Assembly: GCF_024166365.1 (NCBI RefSeq)
Contig: NC_064820.1
Location: 60,179,501 to 60,243,500 of the forward strand
Reading direction: 5' to 3'
Source: Elephas maximus indicus
Lineage: Eukaryota; Chordata; Mammalia; Proboscidea; Elephantidae
Length of the DNA: 64,000 nt
This document shows, in pieces, positions 32,922-43,518 of this stretch (position 1 is its first letter; the number at the start of each line of letters is the position of its first letter). The notes under the pieces are model-generated. The model saw nothing but the letters and a program-made list of their open reading frames with translations. It was not told the DNA's origin and did not search any database. Made by a program: the position numbers and the translations under genes.

Positions 32922-33708
32922 GGTTTGCCCATATACACATTTCAGTCAGCAAGGTGGAGGAAGAGAGAACAACGTTCATGCCCCTCCTGTTAAGCACGCG
33001 CTTCAGAGTAGGACATATGGTTTCTCTTCTCACCCATTAACCAGAACTTAGTCTCTTGGCCACATTTAGCTACAAGGGGGCCTGAAAATGTCATCTTTAT
33101 TTCAGATAGCCATAATCCAGCTATAATAAAGGGCACTTTTACTACAGAAGAAGGGGTAAACAGTATTAGGGGGTGTCTAGCAATCACTGCCTCCCAAATA
33201 AGAATTTTTTTAAAATCATTACTCATAAAGAAGCAAACAACCAGAGAGGAAAAGGGAGGATCAATAGAACCTGATGTCAAAAATTTCTTCCTTTTTTTTT
33301 TTTTCCTGCAGTCCTTAGAATTAAAGGAAATTTTAATATCCTTGTTTCATTATTCTATTCTATCTGTGTTGGACCTCAGATACAGAGGATTGATTCAATC
33401 ATCAGCCTCATTTCATCATGTGTTATCATCATCATGCACACCATAACCTGCTCTTATTTTATTTTTAAATGTATTCTAGGTAGTCCTCAATAACTGCTCC
33501 CGTTTCCATCTCCACCCTAGGTAACATCATGAATGCATTTGATATCTGTGAAATTGTTTGGTTCCTTGTAAATTATCTGATTTTTTTACATGTATGTATT
33601 TTTACTTTACATACATTAGACTGTGGTGAGAAAAACTGTTCTTTTTCTTATTTTTTCACCCATCATTATGTTTTTAAGATTTATACAATTTATATGTATA
33701 TTGTATAT
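32922..33708. other. Unclassified DNA
   Basis: About 33040-33140 (cttggccacatttagctaca) may be an ancient repeat. No gene recognised. Confidence 0.4.
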
Positions 33709-34263
33709 ACAGTAAAACCTGTGAAAGCCAGAACTTGAATGAGGCGAAAACCTGTCAGAGAAGGAAAACTCAAATATTTTCCACTAATAGTGTTAGAGTG
33801 GCCTGGAAAATGTGTGATTTGAGTGAAGACTCTGTGTGCCATAAGTGGCAAGAAAATGGGAAACAAGTAAACCAGGGTTCCCAACAAGTATTTTGAGCCC
33901 AAGGGTGATGCCTGTACCCAGCCTTCATGCAGACATGGATTTTTCTCTCTGCTCTTCTATATTTCTTGTTGTTTTTTGTCTATGGATGCACTTTTATTTT
34001 GCATATTTGCTCACTCAAACTTGTTTCAAAAAAAGACTTAAGGCGTCTTACAAAAATAGAATTAGTAAAAATAAAATAGTTAAAACCTGCAAAAGCCAGA
34101 ATCTGTGTAAGGTAGGAACTTGTCAGAGAAGGAAAACTCAAATATTTTCCACTGAAACAAGAGACAGAGAAGTGGTAAGACTGCACCCCATCAATGGTAG
34201 AAAACTTGCAAGACCTGGAAAAACAAGGCAGTCCTGTTAAGTTCTGGCATTCACAGCTTTCAA
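33709..34263. other. Possible non-autonomous DNA transposon
   Basis: Starts tacagtaaaacctgtgaaag behind an AT-rich tatata stretch. The block cctgtgaaagccagaactt near 33718-33736 returns in reverse near 34238-34256 (aagttctggcattcacag), an imperfect terminal inverted repeat. A 75-base block (33713-33786) is repeated directly at 34081-34157, ending gaaaactcaaatattttcca in both. The CAGT start after TA recalls Tc1/mariner-type elements, but the family is not identified. Confidence 0.5.
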
Positions 34264-34574
34264 TGCAGCACCAAAATAGGTGAGAAAAGCCAATGACAAA
34301 ATATAAATTGTGCCTTATTTCATCTGGAGCCCAAGTTAGTTTATACCAGTCTCAAGTCACCCTGATCTTTCTTCCATTGGTAGTTTCTCCCTTCCATGGT
34401 TTCACAAGGCCTTTCAACTCTTTGGTTTTCTCATTGTGTTACTTAGGAGAGGAAATGAAAATCTCTTTTGAGGCTGTTGGAAAAAGGAGACCTGAGTGTG
34501 CAGGGATTTACTAGATCCTATGATATGATTTACCCAATACAAATTGAATTTGGTTGAAAGAGTGGAGCCTGGGA
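34264..34574. other. Unclassified DNA
   Basis: No gene or repeat recognised. Confidence 0.4.
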
Positions 34575-34690
34575 CCCACAGGACCAAGCTCTTGTCCCTG
34601 CTCTGCTGCTGGCTGGCTGTGTGACCTTGACTTGCACACAAATCTCTCTTGCCTTTGTTGTCCTCAGATGCCAGGGGAGGTGTTGCCCCT
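34575..34690 (+). mobile_element. MIR SINE remnant
   Basis: ctctgctgctggctggctgt and gtgaccttgacttgcacaca match the MIR core. Confidence 0.7.
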
Positions 34691-35554
34691 GATGGTCTGG
34701 AGAATCCATCCAGAGCCAACATTCTCTGTGGGGTTTGTTGTTGTTGTTCTGTTTTTTTGTTTTCCTCCTCTGAAGGCATCAACCACTGGTTCTCTCTGGA
34801 GACATTTTACAACTAAACTAATATGAGCACCGGGCCAGCTGTTAGTCCTGTAATTGAGAGGGGCACTCCCAGAGGACTAATTAGCCTCCTCCCCTGGCTC
34901 CTCATAATGACTCCACAACATTCACAGCACTTTTTTATGCCAGGAATTCCTATCCTGAGGAAGACCTCACACATGTGAGAAGAAATAGCAAATGCATTCC
35001 TAAAAATTCCTTTTTTCTAGCAAATATGCAAACAAGTTAGTAACAATCAAAGAAACCAAATGGTTGTCATCCAGCTGTCTTCTGATCTTCCAGTCTTCTG
35101 TGTTGCCTCTTTTTGCAATAACCGAATGGACTAACTCAGGCCCCTGTTCTGTACTGATTCCAGAAATTCAGGTACATCCCAGTTATATATGAGATCCACT
35201 GGGGTAGAGATTCTGATTGTCACTTCACACTTACTACTCCAGCTCCTGGCCCTGGCTCCTCAGCCACCCCAGCAATTTCATCTCCCATCCTCCATGTTGC
35301 TCTAGCTTCAAGCAAGGCGATGGCAACTGTTGTGGCTAATCACAGAGCTTTCCCAGTGACTTGGGCATGCCAGAGAGGAATTACTGCCCAGCATGCAGGA
35401 AATAATTCAAAATTGGTTTTCAGGCCTAGAACTACTCTGAGCATCCACTGGCCAAACACCATCACATTGCATCCCTTTTCTTAGTCCAAGCCTGCTGGAC
35501 CCATTCTCAGAGACGAGCCCCTTTTCCCATTACTCCAGGTCTTCTCTTTCCCTA
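34691..35554. other. Unclassified DNA
   Basis: No gene or repeat recognised over about 860 bases; a (ttg)n run is at about 34735-34748. Confidence 0.4.
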
Positions 35555-36090
35555 TGTGTTGCCTCCAAGGCTCTGCAGGATCTGGCCCCTGCTCTCCACT
35601 GCATCCTCATCCCTTGCTTCTCTTCTCCTCAATCCTGGCCCTGCAGCCACCCAGGCCTTTTGTAGTTCCTGGAGAAATTCTCAGGAAGCCCTTGTGGTAC
35701 AGCAGTTAAAGCAATGGACTGCTAACCAAAAGTTTGGTGGTTCAAAACTGCCAATGGCTCTGTAGGAGAAAGATGTGGCAGTCTGCTTCCATAGAGATTT
35801 ACAGCCTTGGAAACTCTATGGAGTTGCTATGAGCTGGAATCAACTCAATGGCAGTGGGTTTGGGTTTTTGGTGGAGAAACTCTCTGCTTTCTCCCACCAC
35901 AGGCGTTTTGCACATGCTGTTCAATCTGCCTGCAATGCCCTCCTTCCCCCTCTCCCCTTCCATCTCCTGCTTATCTTCTGTACTGCCTTTAGATCTCATC
36001 ATGTATCACTTCCTCAAGGAAGCCTTCCTGGCCCTCCATGTCTAGGTCAGTTTTTTCTGTCATGTAATTTTACAAAACCATATTCCTTTC
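35555..36090 (+). mobile_element. L2 LINE 3' region split by a SINE
   Basis: tctgcaggatctggcccctg, then after the SINE cgttttgcacatgctgttca, atctgcctgcaatgccctcc and ggaagccttcctggccctcc, all in the order of the L2 3' end. The SINE at 35683-35871 lies between the two halves. Confidence 0.85.
35683..35871 (+). mobile_element. AfroSINE-type SINE, extended form, inside L2
   Basis: aggaagcccttgtggtacag, aggagaaagatgtggcagtc and gctggaatcaactcaatggc. Flanks tggagaaattctc (35670-35682) and tggagaaactctc (35872-35884) differ at one base. The host L2 reads through the site. Confidence 0.95.
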
Positions 36091-36916
36091 CTTCTACACA
36101 TTTAGCAACACACAGAACTAGCAAAAAGTATGATTTCCTGGTTGCTACCACAGGTCTTGAGTCAAACTCTAAACCAGATCTTGAGATCAGGATTCCTGTG
36201 CTTTTTTCCCCACCCAAGCAAACCAGGAAATACAAACATTTCCCAATTTTCTACCATATGATACATTTCTTTGTCATAACCCAGTATTTCAAAATGATCA
36301 CATTTTAATCAACTAGTGTTAGGTTGTTAGGTGCCGTCGAGTCAGTTCCGACTCATACTGACCCTATGCACAACAGAGCGAAACACTGCCCGGTCCTGCG
36401 CCATCCGTACATTCATTGTTATGCTTGAGCTCATTGTTGCAGCCATTGTGTCAATCCACCTCATTGAGGGTCTTCCTCTTTTCCACTGACTCTGTACTTT
36501 GCCAACCATGATGTCCTTCTCCAGAGACTGATCCCTCCTGGCAACATGTCCAAAGTATGTAAGAAGCACCCTCGCCATCCTTGCCTCTAAGGAGCATTCT
36601 GGCCGCACTTCTTCCAAGACAGATTTGTTCATTCTTTGGCAGTCCATGGTATATTCAATATTCTTCACCAACCCCACAATTCAAAGGCATCAACTCTTCT
36701 TCGGTCTTCCTTATTCATTGTCCAGCTTTCGCATGCATATGATGTGATTGAAAATACCATGGCTTGGGTCATGTGCACCTTAGTCTTCAGGGTGACATCT
36801 TTGCTCTTCAACACTTTGCAGCAGATTTGCCCAATGCAATGAGTCTTTTGATTTCTTGACTGCCGCTTCCATGGCTGTTGATTGTGGATCCAAGTAAAAT
36901 GAAATCCTTGACAACT

Positions 36917-37552
36917 TCAATCTTTTCTGTTTTTCATGATGTTGCTCATTGGTCCAGTTGTGAGGATTTTTGTTTTCTTTATGTTGAGGCACAATCCATA
37001 CTGAAGGCTGTGGTCTTTGATCTTCATTAGTAAATGCTTCAAGTCCTCTTCACTTTCAGCAAGCAAGGTTGTGTCATCTGCATAACTCAGGTTGTTAATG
37101 ACTCTTCCTCCAATCCTGATGCCCCATTCTTCTTCATACAGTCCAGCTTCTCGTATTATTTGTTCAGCGTACAGATTAAATAGGTATGGTGAAAGAATAC
37201 AACCCTGACGCACACCTTTCCTGACTTTAAACCAATCAGTATCCCCTTGTTCTGTCTGAACAACTGCCTCTTGGTCTATGTACAGGTTCCTCATGAGCAC
37301 AATTAAGTGTTCTGGAATTCCCATTCTTCACAATGTTATCCATAATTTGTTATAATCCACACAGTCGAATGCCTTTGCATAGTCAATAAAACACAGGGAA
37401 ACATCCTTCTGGTATTCTCTGCTTTCACCCAGGATCCATCTGACCTCAGCAATGATATCCCTGGTTCCACGTCCTCTTCTGAAACCAGCCTGAATTTCTG
37501 GCAGTACCCTGTGGATATACTGCTGCAGCCATTTTTGAATGACCTTCAGCAA
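36917..37552 (-). pseudogene. RTE reverse transcriptase core (copy E)
   Basis: Two adjoining open pieces. 37328-37552: GFRRGRGTRDIIAEVRWIL and FIDYAKAFDCVDYNKLW. 36917-37324: VRQGCILSPYLFNLYAEQII, then the catalytic NNLSYADDTTLLAESEEDL and LNIKKTKILTTGPMSNIM. A tga stop separates them where copy C has cga, consistent with CpG decay. The RT would copy RTE, and probably SINE, RNA at the cut target. Confidence 0.9.
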
Positions 37553-37862
37553 AATTTTGCTTGGTGTGATATTAATGATATTGTTCTATAATTTCCACAT
37601 TCGGTTGGATCACCTTTCTTGGGAATAGGCATATATATGGATCTCTTCCAGTCAGTTGGCCAGGAAGCTGTCTTCCATAATTCTTGGCATAGACAAGTGA
37701 GCACCTCCAGTGCCGCATCTCTTTGTTGAAACATCTCAATTGATATTCCATCAATTCCCAGAGCCTTGTTTTCCGCCAGTGCCTTCAGAGCAGCTTGGAC
37801 TTCTTCCTTCAGTACCATTGGTTCCTGATCATATGCCACCTCTTGAAATGGTTGAATATCGA

Positions 37863-38495
37863 CTAATTCTTTTTGGTATAATGAGACTCTGTGTATTCCT
37901 TCCATCTTCTTTTGATGCTTCCTGCATTGTTTAATATTTTCCCCATGGAATCCTTAACTTTTGCAACTTGAGGCTTGAATTTTTTCTTCAGTTCTTTCAG
38001 CTTGAGAAACGCCGAGTGTGTTCTTCCCTTTTGGTTTTTCATCTCCAGCTCTTTGCACATGTCATCATAATACTTTACTTTGTCTTCCCGAGACGCCCTT
38101 TGAAATCTTCTGTTCAGTTCTTTGACTTCATCAATTCTTCCTTTTGCTTTAGCTGCTTGACGCTCAAGAGCAAGTTTCAGAGTCTCCTCTGACATCCATC
38201 TTGGCCTTTTCTTTGTTTCCTGTCTTTTCAGTGACCTCTTGCTTTCTTCATGGATGATGTCCTTGATGTCATTCCACAACTCGTCTGGTCTTCGGTCACT
38301 AGTGTTCAATGCATCAAGTCTATTCTTGAGATGGTCTCTAAATTCAGGTGAGATATACTCAAGGTCATATTTTGGCTCTCGTGGACTTGCTCTGATTTTC
38401 TTCAGTTTCAGCTTGAACTTGCATATGAGCAATTGATGTCTCTTCCACAGTCGGCCCCTGGCTTTGTTCTGATTGATGATATTGACCTTTTCCAT
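37863..38495 (-). pseudogene. RTE linker between endonuclease and RT (copy E)
   Basis: 210 open codons with KIRASPREPKYDLEYISPEF, DELWNDIKDIIHEESKRSLK, RPRWMSEETLKLALERQAAK and AFLKLKELKKKFKPQVAKVK: lysine-rich, likely helical. A two-base insertion near the end (gagtctcattatacc) shifts the frame before the RT. Confidence 0.88.
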
Positions 38496-39259
38496 CGTCT
38501 CTTTCCACAGATGTAGTCAATATGATTTCTGTGTGTTCCATCTGGTGAAGTCCATGTGTATAGTCACTGTTTATGTTGGTGAAAGAAGGTATTTGCAATG
38601 AAGAAGTCGTTGGTCTTACAAAATTCTACCATTCGATCTCTGGCATTGTTTCTATCACCAAGGCCATATTTTCCAACTACTGGTCCTTCTTTGTTTCCAA
38701 CTTTTGCATTCCAATCGCCAGTAATTATCAATGCATCTTAATTGCATGTTTAATCAATTTCAGACTGCAGCAACTGATAAAAATCTTCTGTTTCTTCATC
38801 TTTGGCCCTAGTTGTTGGTGTGTAAATTTGAATAATAGTTGTATTAACTGGTCTTCCCAGTAGGCATATGGATATTATCCTGTCACTGACAGCGTTGTAC
38901 TTCAGGATAGATCTTGAAACATTCTTTTTGATGATGAATGCAACACCATTCCTCTTTGAGTTGTCATTCCCAGCATAGTAGACTATATGATTGTCCAATC
39001 CAAAATGGCCAATACCAGTCCATTTCAGCTCACTAATGCCTAGGATATCGATGTTTATGCATTCCATTTCATTTTTGACAATTTCCAATTTCCCTAGATT
39101 CATACTTCGTACATTCCAGATTCTGATTATTAATGGATTTTTGCAGTTGTTTCTTCTCATTTTCCGTCGTGCCACATCAGCAAATGAAGGTCCCGAAAGA
39201 TTTACTCCATCCACATCATTAAGGTTGACTCTACTTTGAGGAGGCAATAATGTGGACAC
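38440..39259 (-). pseudogene. RTE endonuclease domain (copy E)
   Basis: APE-type endonuclease. The first 169 codons (38750-39259) carry WNVRSMNLGKLEIV (asparagine of motif I), LGISELKWTGIGH (metal-binding glutamate) and IIQIYTPTT. After two stops the frame continues with ITGDWNAKVG (Asp/Asn motif, near 38700) and, after a further stop, RNHIDYICGKRRW (Asp-containing C-terminal motif, near 38520). In RTE elements this domain nicks target DNA. The first two dozen codons (MSTLLPPQ onward) may be outside the true element start. Confidence 0.85.
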
Positions 39260-39670
39260 TGTCCTTTGAGGAAGAGAAAATAACTTTATTGCAATATGAA
39301 GAGCAAGGAGCCTGGAGGAAGTTCCTCAGATCCCACTTTCTGAGCTATGGGAAAGCAGGGCTTATATGTGATTTGGGCAGCAAGATGGCAGCCACGCAGG
39401 CATACTGGGGAGGGAAAATTCTAGAAGGAATACATAGGGAAGACATTGCCAGAATTATGGTGGCTAGGAAACAGGAGGTGGCATGGCTCTTGTCGGACCT
39501 CTTGTTTCAGAATGGGGTCCAGGTGATGATTTTCTTTCTGATTTGTTCCACCTCTTGCTGTATCTTCTTTTGAGGTTAACAAATGGTCACAGCTGGCCCT
39601 TCTGTGTATGCAGGGTGGACCAGCTCTGGCTTGGGCTGGTTTAAGGCAGTCTTTTCTGACTAATGAAAAT
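39250..39670 (-). mobile_element. ERV-type LTR abutting copy E
   Basis: On the minus strand a TATA-like cacatataagccc (about 39362-39374) precedes a polyadenylation signal in gcaataaagttatt (about 39281-39294) by about 80 bases, followed by ctcttcctcaaaggacagtg. This order fits U3-R-U5. No internal region is attached. Boundaries approximate. Confidence 0.6.
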
Positions 39671-39997
39671 TTACTGGCATTCGTAGGGTCTAGTTACACA
39701 TATGTCCATTCATTTATAGACAATTGATTGTTGACAAGGAGTCAAAGTTCGTACAATGGGGAAAACAAAATTACGCATAAAAAAAGTTGTTTGTTACATA
39801 TATTTTATCACAATACAAGAATAAATAAATAATATTACTTTGTGATACAGTAGTTCAATTTTCCTTGTAAATTCTGGAAATATATTGATTAAAAATAATA
39901 ATGTAGTCTTGCATCTCCTAAAGTCTCCCCCTTTTCTATTAGCTATCTACCTTCAGAAGTAGACAACTTGGATATTTAGCTGTAGGTAGAAAGCCTG
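39671..39997. other. Unclassified DNA
   Basis: AT-rich; no gene or repeat recognised. Confidence 0.4.
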
Positions 39998-40205
39998 AGG
40001 AGTCCTTGGGCGGTACAAATGGTTAACAAGCTTGGCTGTTAACTGAAAGGTTAGGTTCAAGTCTACCCAGAGGGTACCTTGAAAGAAAGGCCTGGTGATC
40101 TACTTCCAAAAAAAATCAGTCATTGGAAACCTTATGGAGTATAGTTTTACTCTGATACACATGTGGTCACCGTAAGTCAGAGTTGACTCCAAGATAATTT
40201 TTTTT
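39998..40205 (+). mobile_element. AfroSINE-type SINE, long form, Asn-like head
   Basis: The head reads aaatggttaacaagcttggc, tgttaactgaaaggttaggt and tcaagtctacccagag. This keeps a GTT at the anticodon position and resembles tRNA-Asn closely. Middle aaaggcctggtgatctactt, tail gtaagtcagagttgactcca. Confidence 0.92.
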
Positions 40206-40299
40206 TTTAAGCCTCAGAAGACTTGTGCTATGACTGAAATTGAATCTGGACTGACACTCTTGGTTATTTACTTGAGAAGCAATCCACCGCTATCCCATC

Positions 40300-40806
40300 T
40301 GCTCAGGTGTTAGACGCAATGAGATTGGTTAGGGAGGGGCTCTTCCTCCAGGCAAGGGAGGTCTCATGATTGTGGAGGATAATCAGGGTGATCCCATTCC
40401 CCTGCACCATTGATTGGTGTAGAACAGACCATGTGATTCACTTTTGACTAATCACGCATAAGAGGAAGTCAGCTGGAGGTTTCTGGGAGAGATTTCCTTT
40501 CTGATGAAGGATAGAAAAGAGGAGGGACCACCCTGACCTTTGATTTCTGCCTGGAATGCAGTTACTGAGAGGTGGTGCTTGAAGCTGTGGCAGCCATATT
40601 GTGACCACAAGAGTCTATAATTCGGCACAGTGAAATGATAGAGCTTGGGTCTTCAGTGTCCTCACTGGACCTCTAAACAGACCTTGCTTCTGGACTTAAC
40701 ATGTGTGTTATGGGGGGAGGGTGGTGGGGTGGGAAGGGTGTTTTGTTTAAGCCATTTTTAATATGGGATTCTGTAATTCGCACTCAAGGGCAAACTGATA
40801 CAGAAC
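40300..40806 (+). mobile_element. Old LTR-like remnant
   Basis: accattgattggtgtagaac, ctgtggcagccatattgtga, ttgtttaagccatttttaat and the end aactgatacagaac recall MLT1/ERVL-type old LTRs. Assignment is weak. Confidence 0.45.
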
Positions 40807-40896
40807 AAATGCCAGTCCCTTTTGCTTATACAGATTCCCAGCAAATACAGCATGTGTTCTAAACTGAACAACAAAGTCTAGCTATGCTGGTGTATT

Positions 40897-41059
40897 AAAA
40901 AAAAAAAAAAAAGTAGCCATCGAGTCATTTCTAACTCATAGCGACTCTATAGGACAGAGTAGAACTGCTCCATAGGGTTTCCAAGGAGCAGCTAGTGGAT
41001 TCAAATGGCCAACCTTTTGGTTAGCAGCCAAGCTCTTAACCACTGTGCTACCAGGGCTC
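40897..41059 (-). mobile_element. AfroSINE-type SINE, short form
   Basis: A-tail, then ccatcgagtcatttctaact to gtgctaccagggctctgg. Near-duplicate flanks ctggtgtattaa (left) and ctggtatataaa (right). Confidence 0.93.
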
Positions 41060-41079
41060 TGGTATATAAAGTCACCTCA

Positions 41080-41187
41080 ATTAAATTCACTAAATGTTTA
41101 CTGTCACCTACTATGTGCCAGACTCTGAGTTAGGTACTAGGAACAGAAGCATAAAAAAGCAACAGTCAGTACTTTCAAAAAACTTAA
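41080..41187 (-). mobile_element. Ancient L2/MIR-class remnant
   Basis: cctactatgtgccagactct and aggtactaggaacagaagca follow the common ancient-repeat start. Confidence 0.55.
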
Positions 41188-41222
41188 CCCATTAAAACTC
41201 ATTGCTGTCAATTCAATTCAAA
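41188..41222 (-). mobile_element. SINE tail fragment
   Basis: ttaacccattaaaactcatt and gctgtcaattcaatt are the terminal part of the SINE/RTE tail only. Confidence 0.6.
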
Positions 41223-41424
41223 ATATAAAGCAGAGGCATGGCAATTTCAGGGAATGTTGCGTTTTCTTGGGGGAAATAGGGCTGCTTTGCCTCAAACTGC
41301 TAGACTTAGTGTCCTAGGGTTGGGAAGCATGCTGAAGAACTATCTCACCCAGAAATAATAAAAATTACACATGGGAATATTCTATAAAAAAGGCTGGTTT
41401 CAAGAATAGGCAGATCATAGGGCA

Positions 41425-41638
41425 CCTAAACCAGTTGCCATGGAGTTGACCTTAACTCATGGCAACCCCAACTCATGGCAACCCCAACTCATGGTGATCC
41501 CATGTGTATCAGAACAGAACTGTACTCCATAGGGTTTTCAGTGGCTGATTTCTCAGAAGTAGATCACCAGACCCTTTTTCCAAGATGTCTTTTGGTAGAG
41601 TCAAACCTCCAACCTTTTGGTTAGCAGCCAAATGCATC
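41425..41638 (-). mobile_element. AfroSINE-type SINE, long form, with internal triplication
   Basis: Head aaccttttggttagcagcca, middle ctcagaagtagatcaccaga. In the tail a 16-base unit, aactcatggcaacccc, is present three times (41454-41469, 41470-41485 and, with changes, 41486-41501). Confidence 0.92.
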
Positions 41639-42446
41639 TTTGAGGTTCATTCCTTTTGCTTAAGGATTTGTCCCTTGCTATTGCAGGAGCCCCTGAGGAG
41701 CAACTGATAATGTTCTATCCAACACATAAGAGGAGGCTTAGAGCTATCATGAGGGCTCCTGGAACCTGAAGAAATCTGGGTAGAGAAGGAGGGAGAGGAA
41801 GCGTGGCACAGAAAACGAGTTTGGGAACACTGGGGTAATTCAAAGGCTAGCTTAGGGTCAGCTCTGAGCCAGCTGAAGTAAGCCATAAAAGGACAGGTGA
41901 TCAGTGATTTTTTCCAACCATTCCATCTTTGGCTTGGTTTTTCTTTCAAAGAAAGTTTATGGAAAATTGAGATTCAATCCCAAAGCGTGTGGAAATCTTC
42001 AGATAAAGTTCCAATCGGCCACTTCTGTGCAGAAATCAAGTGGGAGGGTCAGGAGAAAGAGACCCTGCCTTGCTATTCATAGCTCTTCCAAATAAACCCC
42101 CCAGGGAAACAATGGGAAGGAAGAAGCCCTTTTCATTCCAGCCCATGAAACTAGAAATGCATACTTATGCAAACAAATGTAAACAAAAAGTAGCCAGAGA
42201 TGGGAACAAGTGCAGACTGTTGGGGGACAGTGAAGAGGCCTGCATGAGAGAATCTCAAGGCTAGCACTGGGTAGCAGTGGGAATAACGTGGCATGGGTAA
42301 GTACAGCCTATAAAAAATGCTTCTGATTAATTTGCTTGTAAAAATTATGAGTCTTCTCAAGTAGAAACCTGTCAAGTATTTATGAACCAAAATGTCATGA
42401 CTGTTGTCTATATGGGTATTTGTTTCTTACTTATTATGACTGTCTA
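41639..42446. other. Unclassified DNA
   Basis: No gene or repeat recognised. The open frames at 41647-41949 (minus) and 41897-42264 (plus) overlap each other and resemble nothing known. Confidence 0.4.
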
Positions 42447-42748
42447 AGAATATTGAATATACTATGAATTGCCAGAAGAACAAGGCTTTTTGAAAGAAGT
42501 ATAGCCAGAGTGCTTCTTGGAAGCAAGGATGACGAGGAGGGACTGGAGAAGGACATTATGCTTGGTAAAGTAGGGGTCACAAAAAAGAGGAAGACCCCGA
42601 TAAGGTAGATTGACACAGTGGCTACAACAATGGGCTCCTGCACAAGAACGATTGTGAGAATGGCTCTGGACGGAGCAGTGTTTCATTCTGTTCTGCACAG
42701 GATTGCTTTGAGTTGGAACGAACTCCAAGGCACCTAAAAACAACAGGG
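42447..42748 (+). mobile_element. RTE-clade LINE 3' end (copy F)
   Basis: agaatattgaatatactatg, cttctt-rich degenerate C-terminus, aaaaagaggaagaccccgat and the tail tgctttgagttggaacgaac, ending in cctaaaaacaac. The block with the distance between conserved parts shows internal deletions. Confidence 0.9.
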
Positions 42749-43343
42749 TTATCAATGATTTCGTTCTTATACTCCATTGTACCTCTTCACCAGGTAAATA
42801 GATAAATATTCTCACACTTCCTCTTCCTCCTCTGCGAGAAAACAGAGGCAGAAAGGGATGGAACATTCTGGGAGGAGCAAAGGAAATGCCCTTTCACGGA
42901 GTACTATGGCCACTCCCTCCTAGCTCATCCCTGGCTCTAATTAGGGAAGCACTACCTTCTATAGATCTGCCATTTAAAGGAACATAAACAACACTGCCCC
43001 GGCCCTCAAACGCCATTAATGCATTTTTTTTAAAGCTGAAAAGCACATGAAATTATCCACATTTCATAAACAAATACTTAGAAAAATGTGCCGAGAACCA
43101 GAACTTTCAACAACAAACTCCTCTCCAACCCAGTGCTTAGATGCTTTTCTGAGTGTTCTTGGACTCCAGCCTCTGCATGGGAATGCTTGTGAAGTGCATT
43201 TTCCTTCAATACAGTTAGAGGTCCACTCTGCCTGAAAGTGTTCATGTGCTTAAGTGCCTCAGTGGCCAGAGGCAGGGAATGGGGAGCCAGGAAAGAGGGG
43301 AAAACTGGCTCTTAAAAAAGAGCAATAAACTTTTTTTTTTTTT
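42749..43343. other. Unclassified DNA
   Basis: No gene or repeat recognised; ends in a T15 run at about 43331-43345. Confidence 0.4.
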
Positions 43344-43358
43344 TTATGTATCAGTCAC

Positions 43359-43503
43359 GGAGCCCTGGTGGTGCAGTGATTAAGCACTTGGCTGCTAACC
43401 AAAATGTCAGCAGTTCGAATCCACCAGCTGTTCCTGAGAAACTCTATAGGGCAGTTCTACTCTGTCCTGTAGGGTCACTATGAGTCGGAATCGACTCAAT
43501 AAA
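43359..43503 (+). mobile_element. AfroSINE-type SINE with 15-bp target duplication
   Basis: ggagccctggtggtgcagtg to gagtcggaatcgactcaata. Flanks ttatgtatcagtcac at 43344-43358 and 43504-43518 are identical. There is no A-rich tail, as expected for RTE-mobilised SINEs. Confidence 0.97.
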
Positions 43504-43518
43504 TTATGTATCAGTCAC

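Larger units (their letters stand above)
36319..39250 (-). mobile_element. RTE-clade LINE, longest copy (copy E)
   Basis: About 2.9 kb on the minus strand from the 3' tail (gttaggtgccgtcgagtcag) through RT and linker to the start of the endonuclease. RTE elements are about 3.2 kb, so little is missing. Coding parts are at 36342-36677, 36780-37324, 37328-37552, 37546-37905, 37863-38495 and 38750-39259. Frames are split by frameshifts and by stops, several of them at codons where relatives have CGA. No target duplication was found, and the 5' boundary merges with LTR-like sequence. Confidence 0.94.

Noticed and set aside
33845..34240. 131-codon plus-strand open frame
   Set aside because: It lies in the candidate transposon, crosses both direct-repeat copies, and has no transposase-like motif.
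35775..36308. 177-codon plus-strand open frame
   Set aside because: It runs from a SINE into L2 3' sequence; both parts are non-coding repeats.
43359..43430. tRNA-like sequence with A- and B-box-like motifs
   Set aside because: It is the head of a SINE with a target duplication; no copy in the window has a paired acceptor stem, so no tRNA gene is called.
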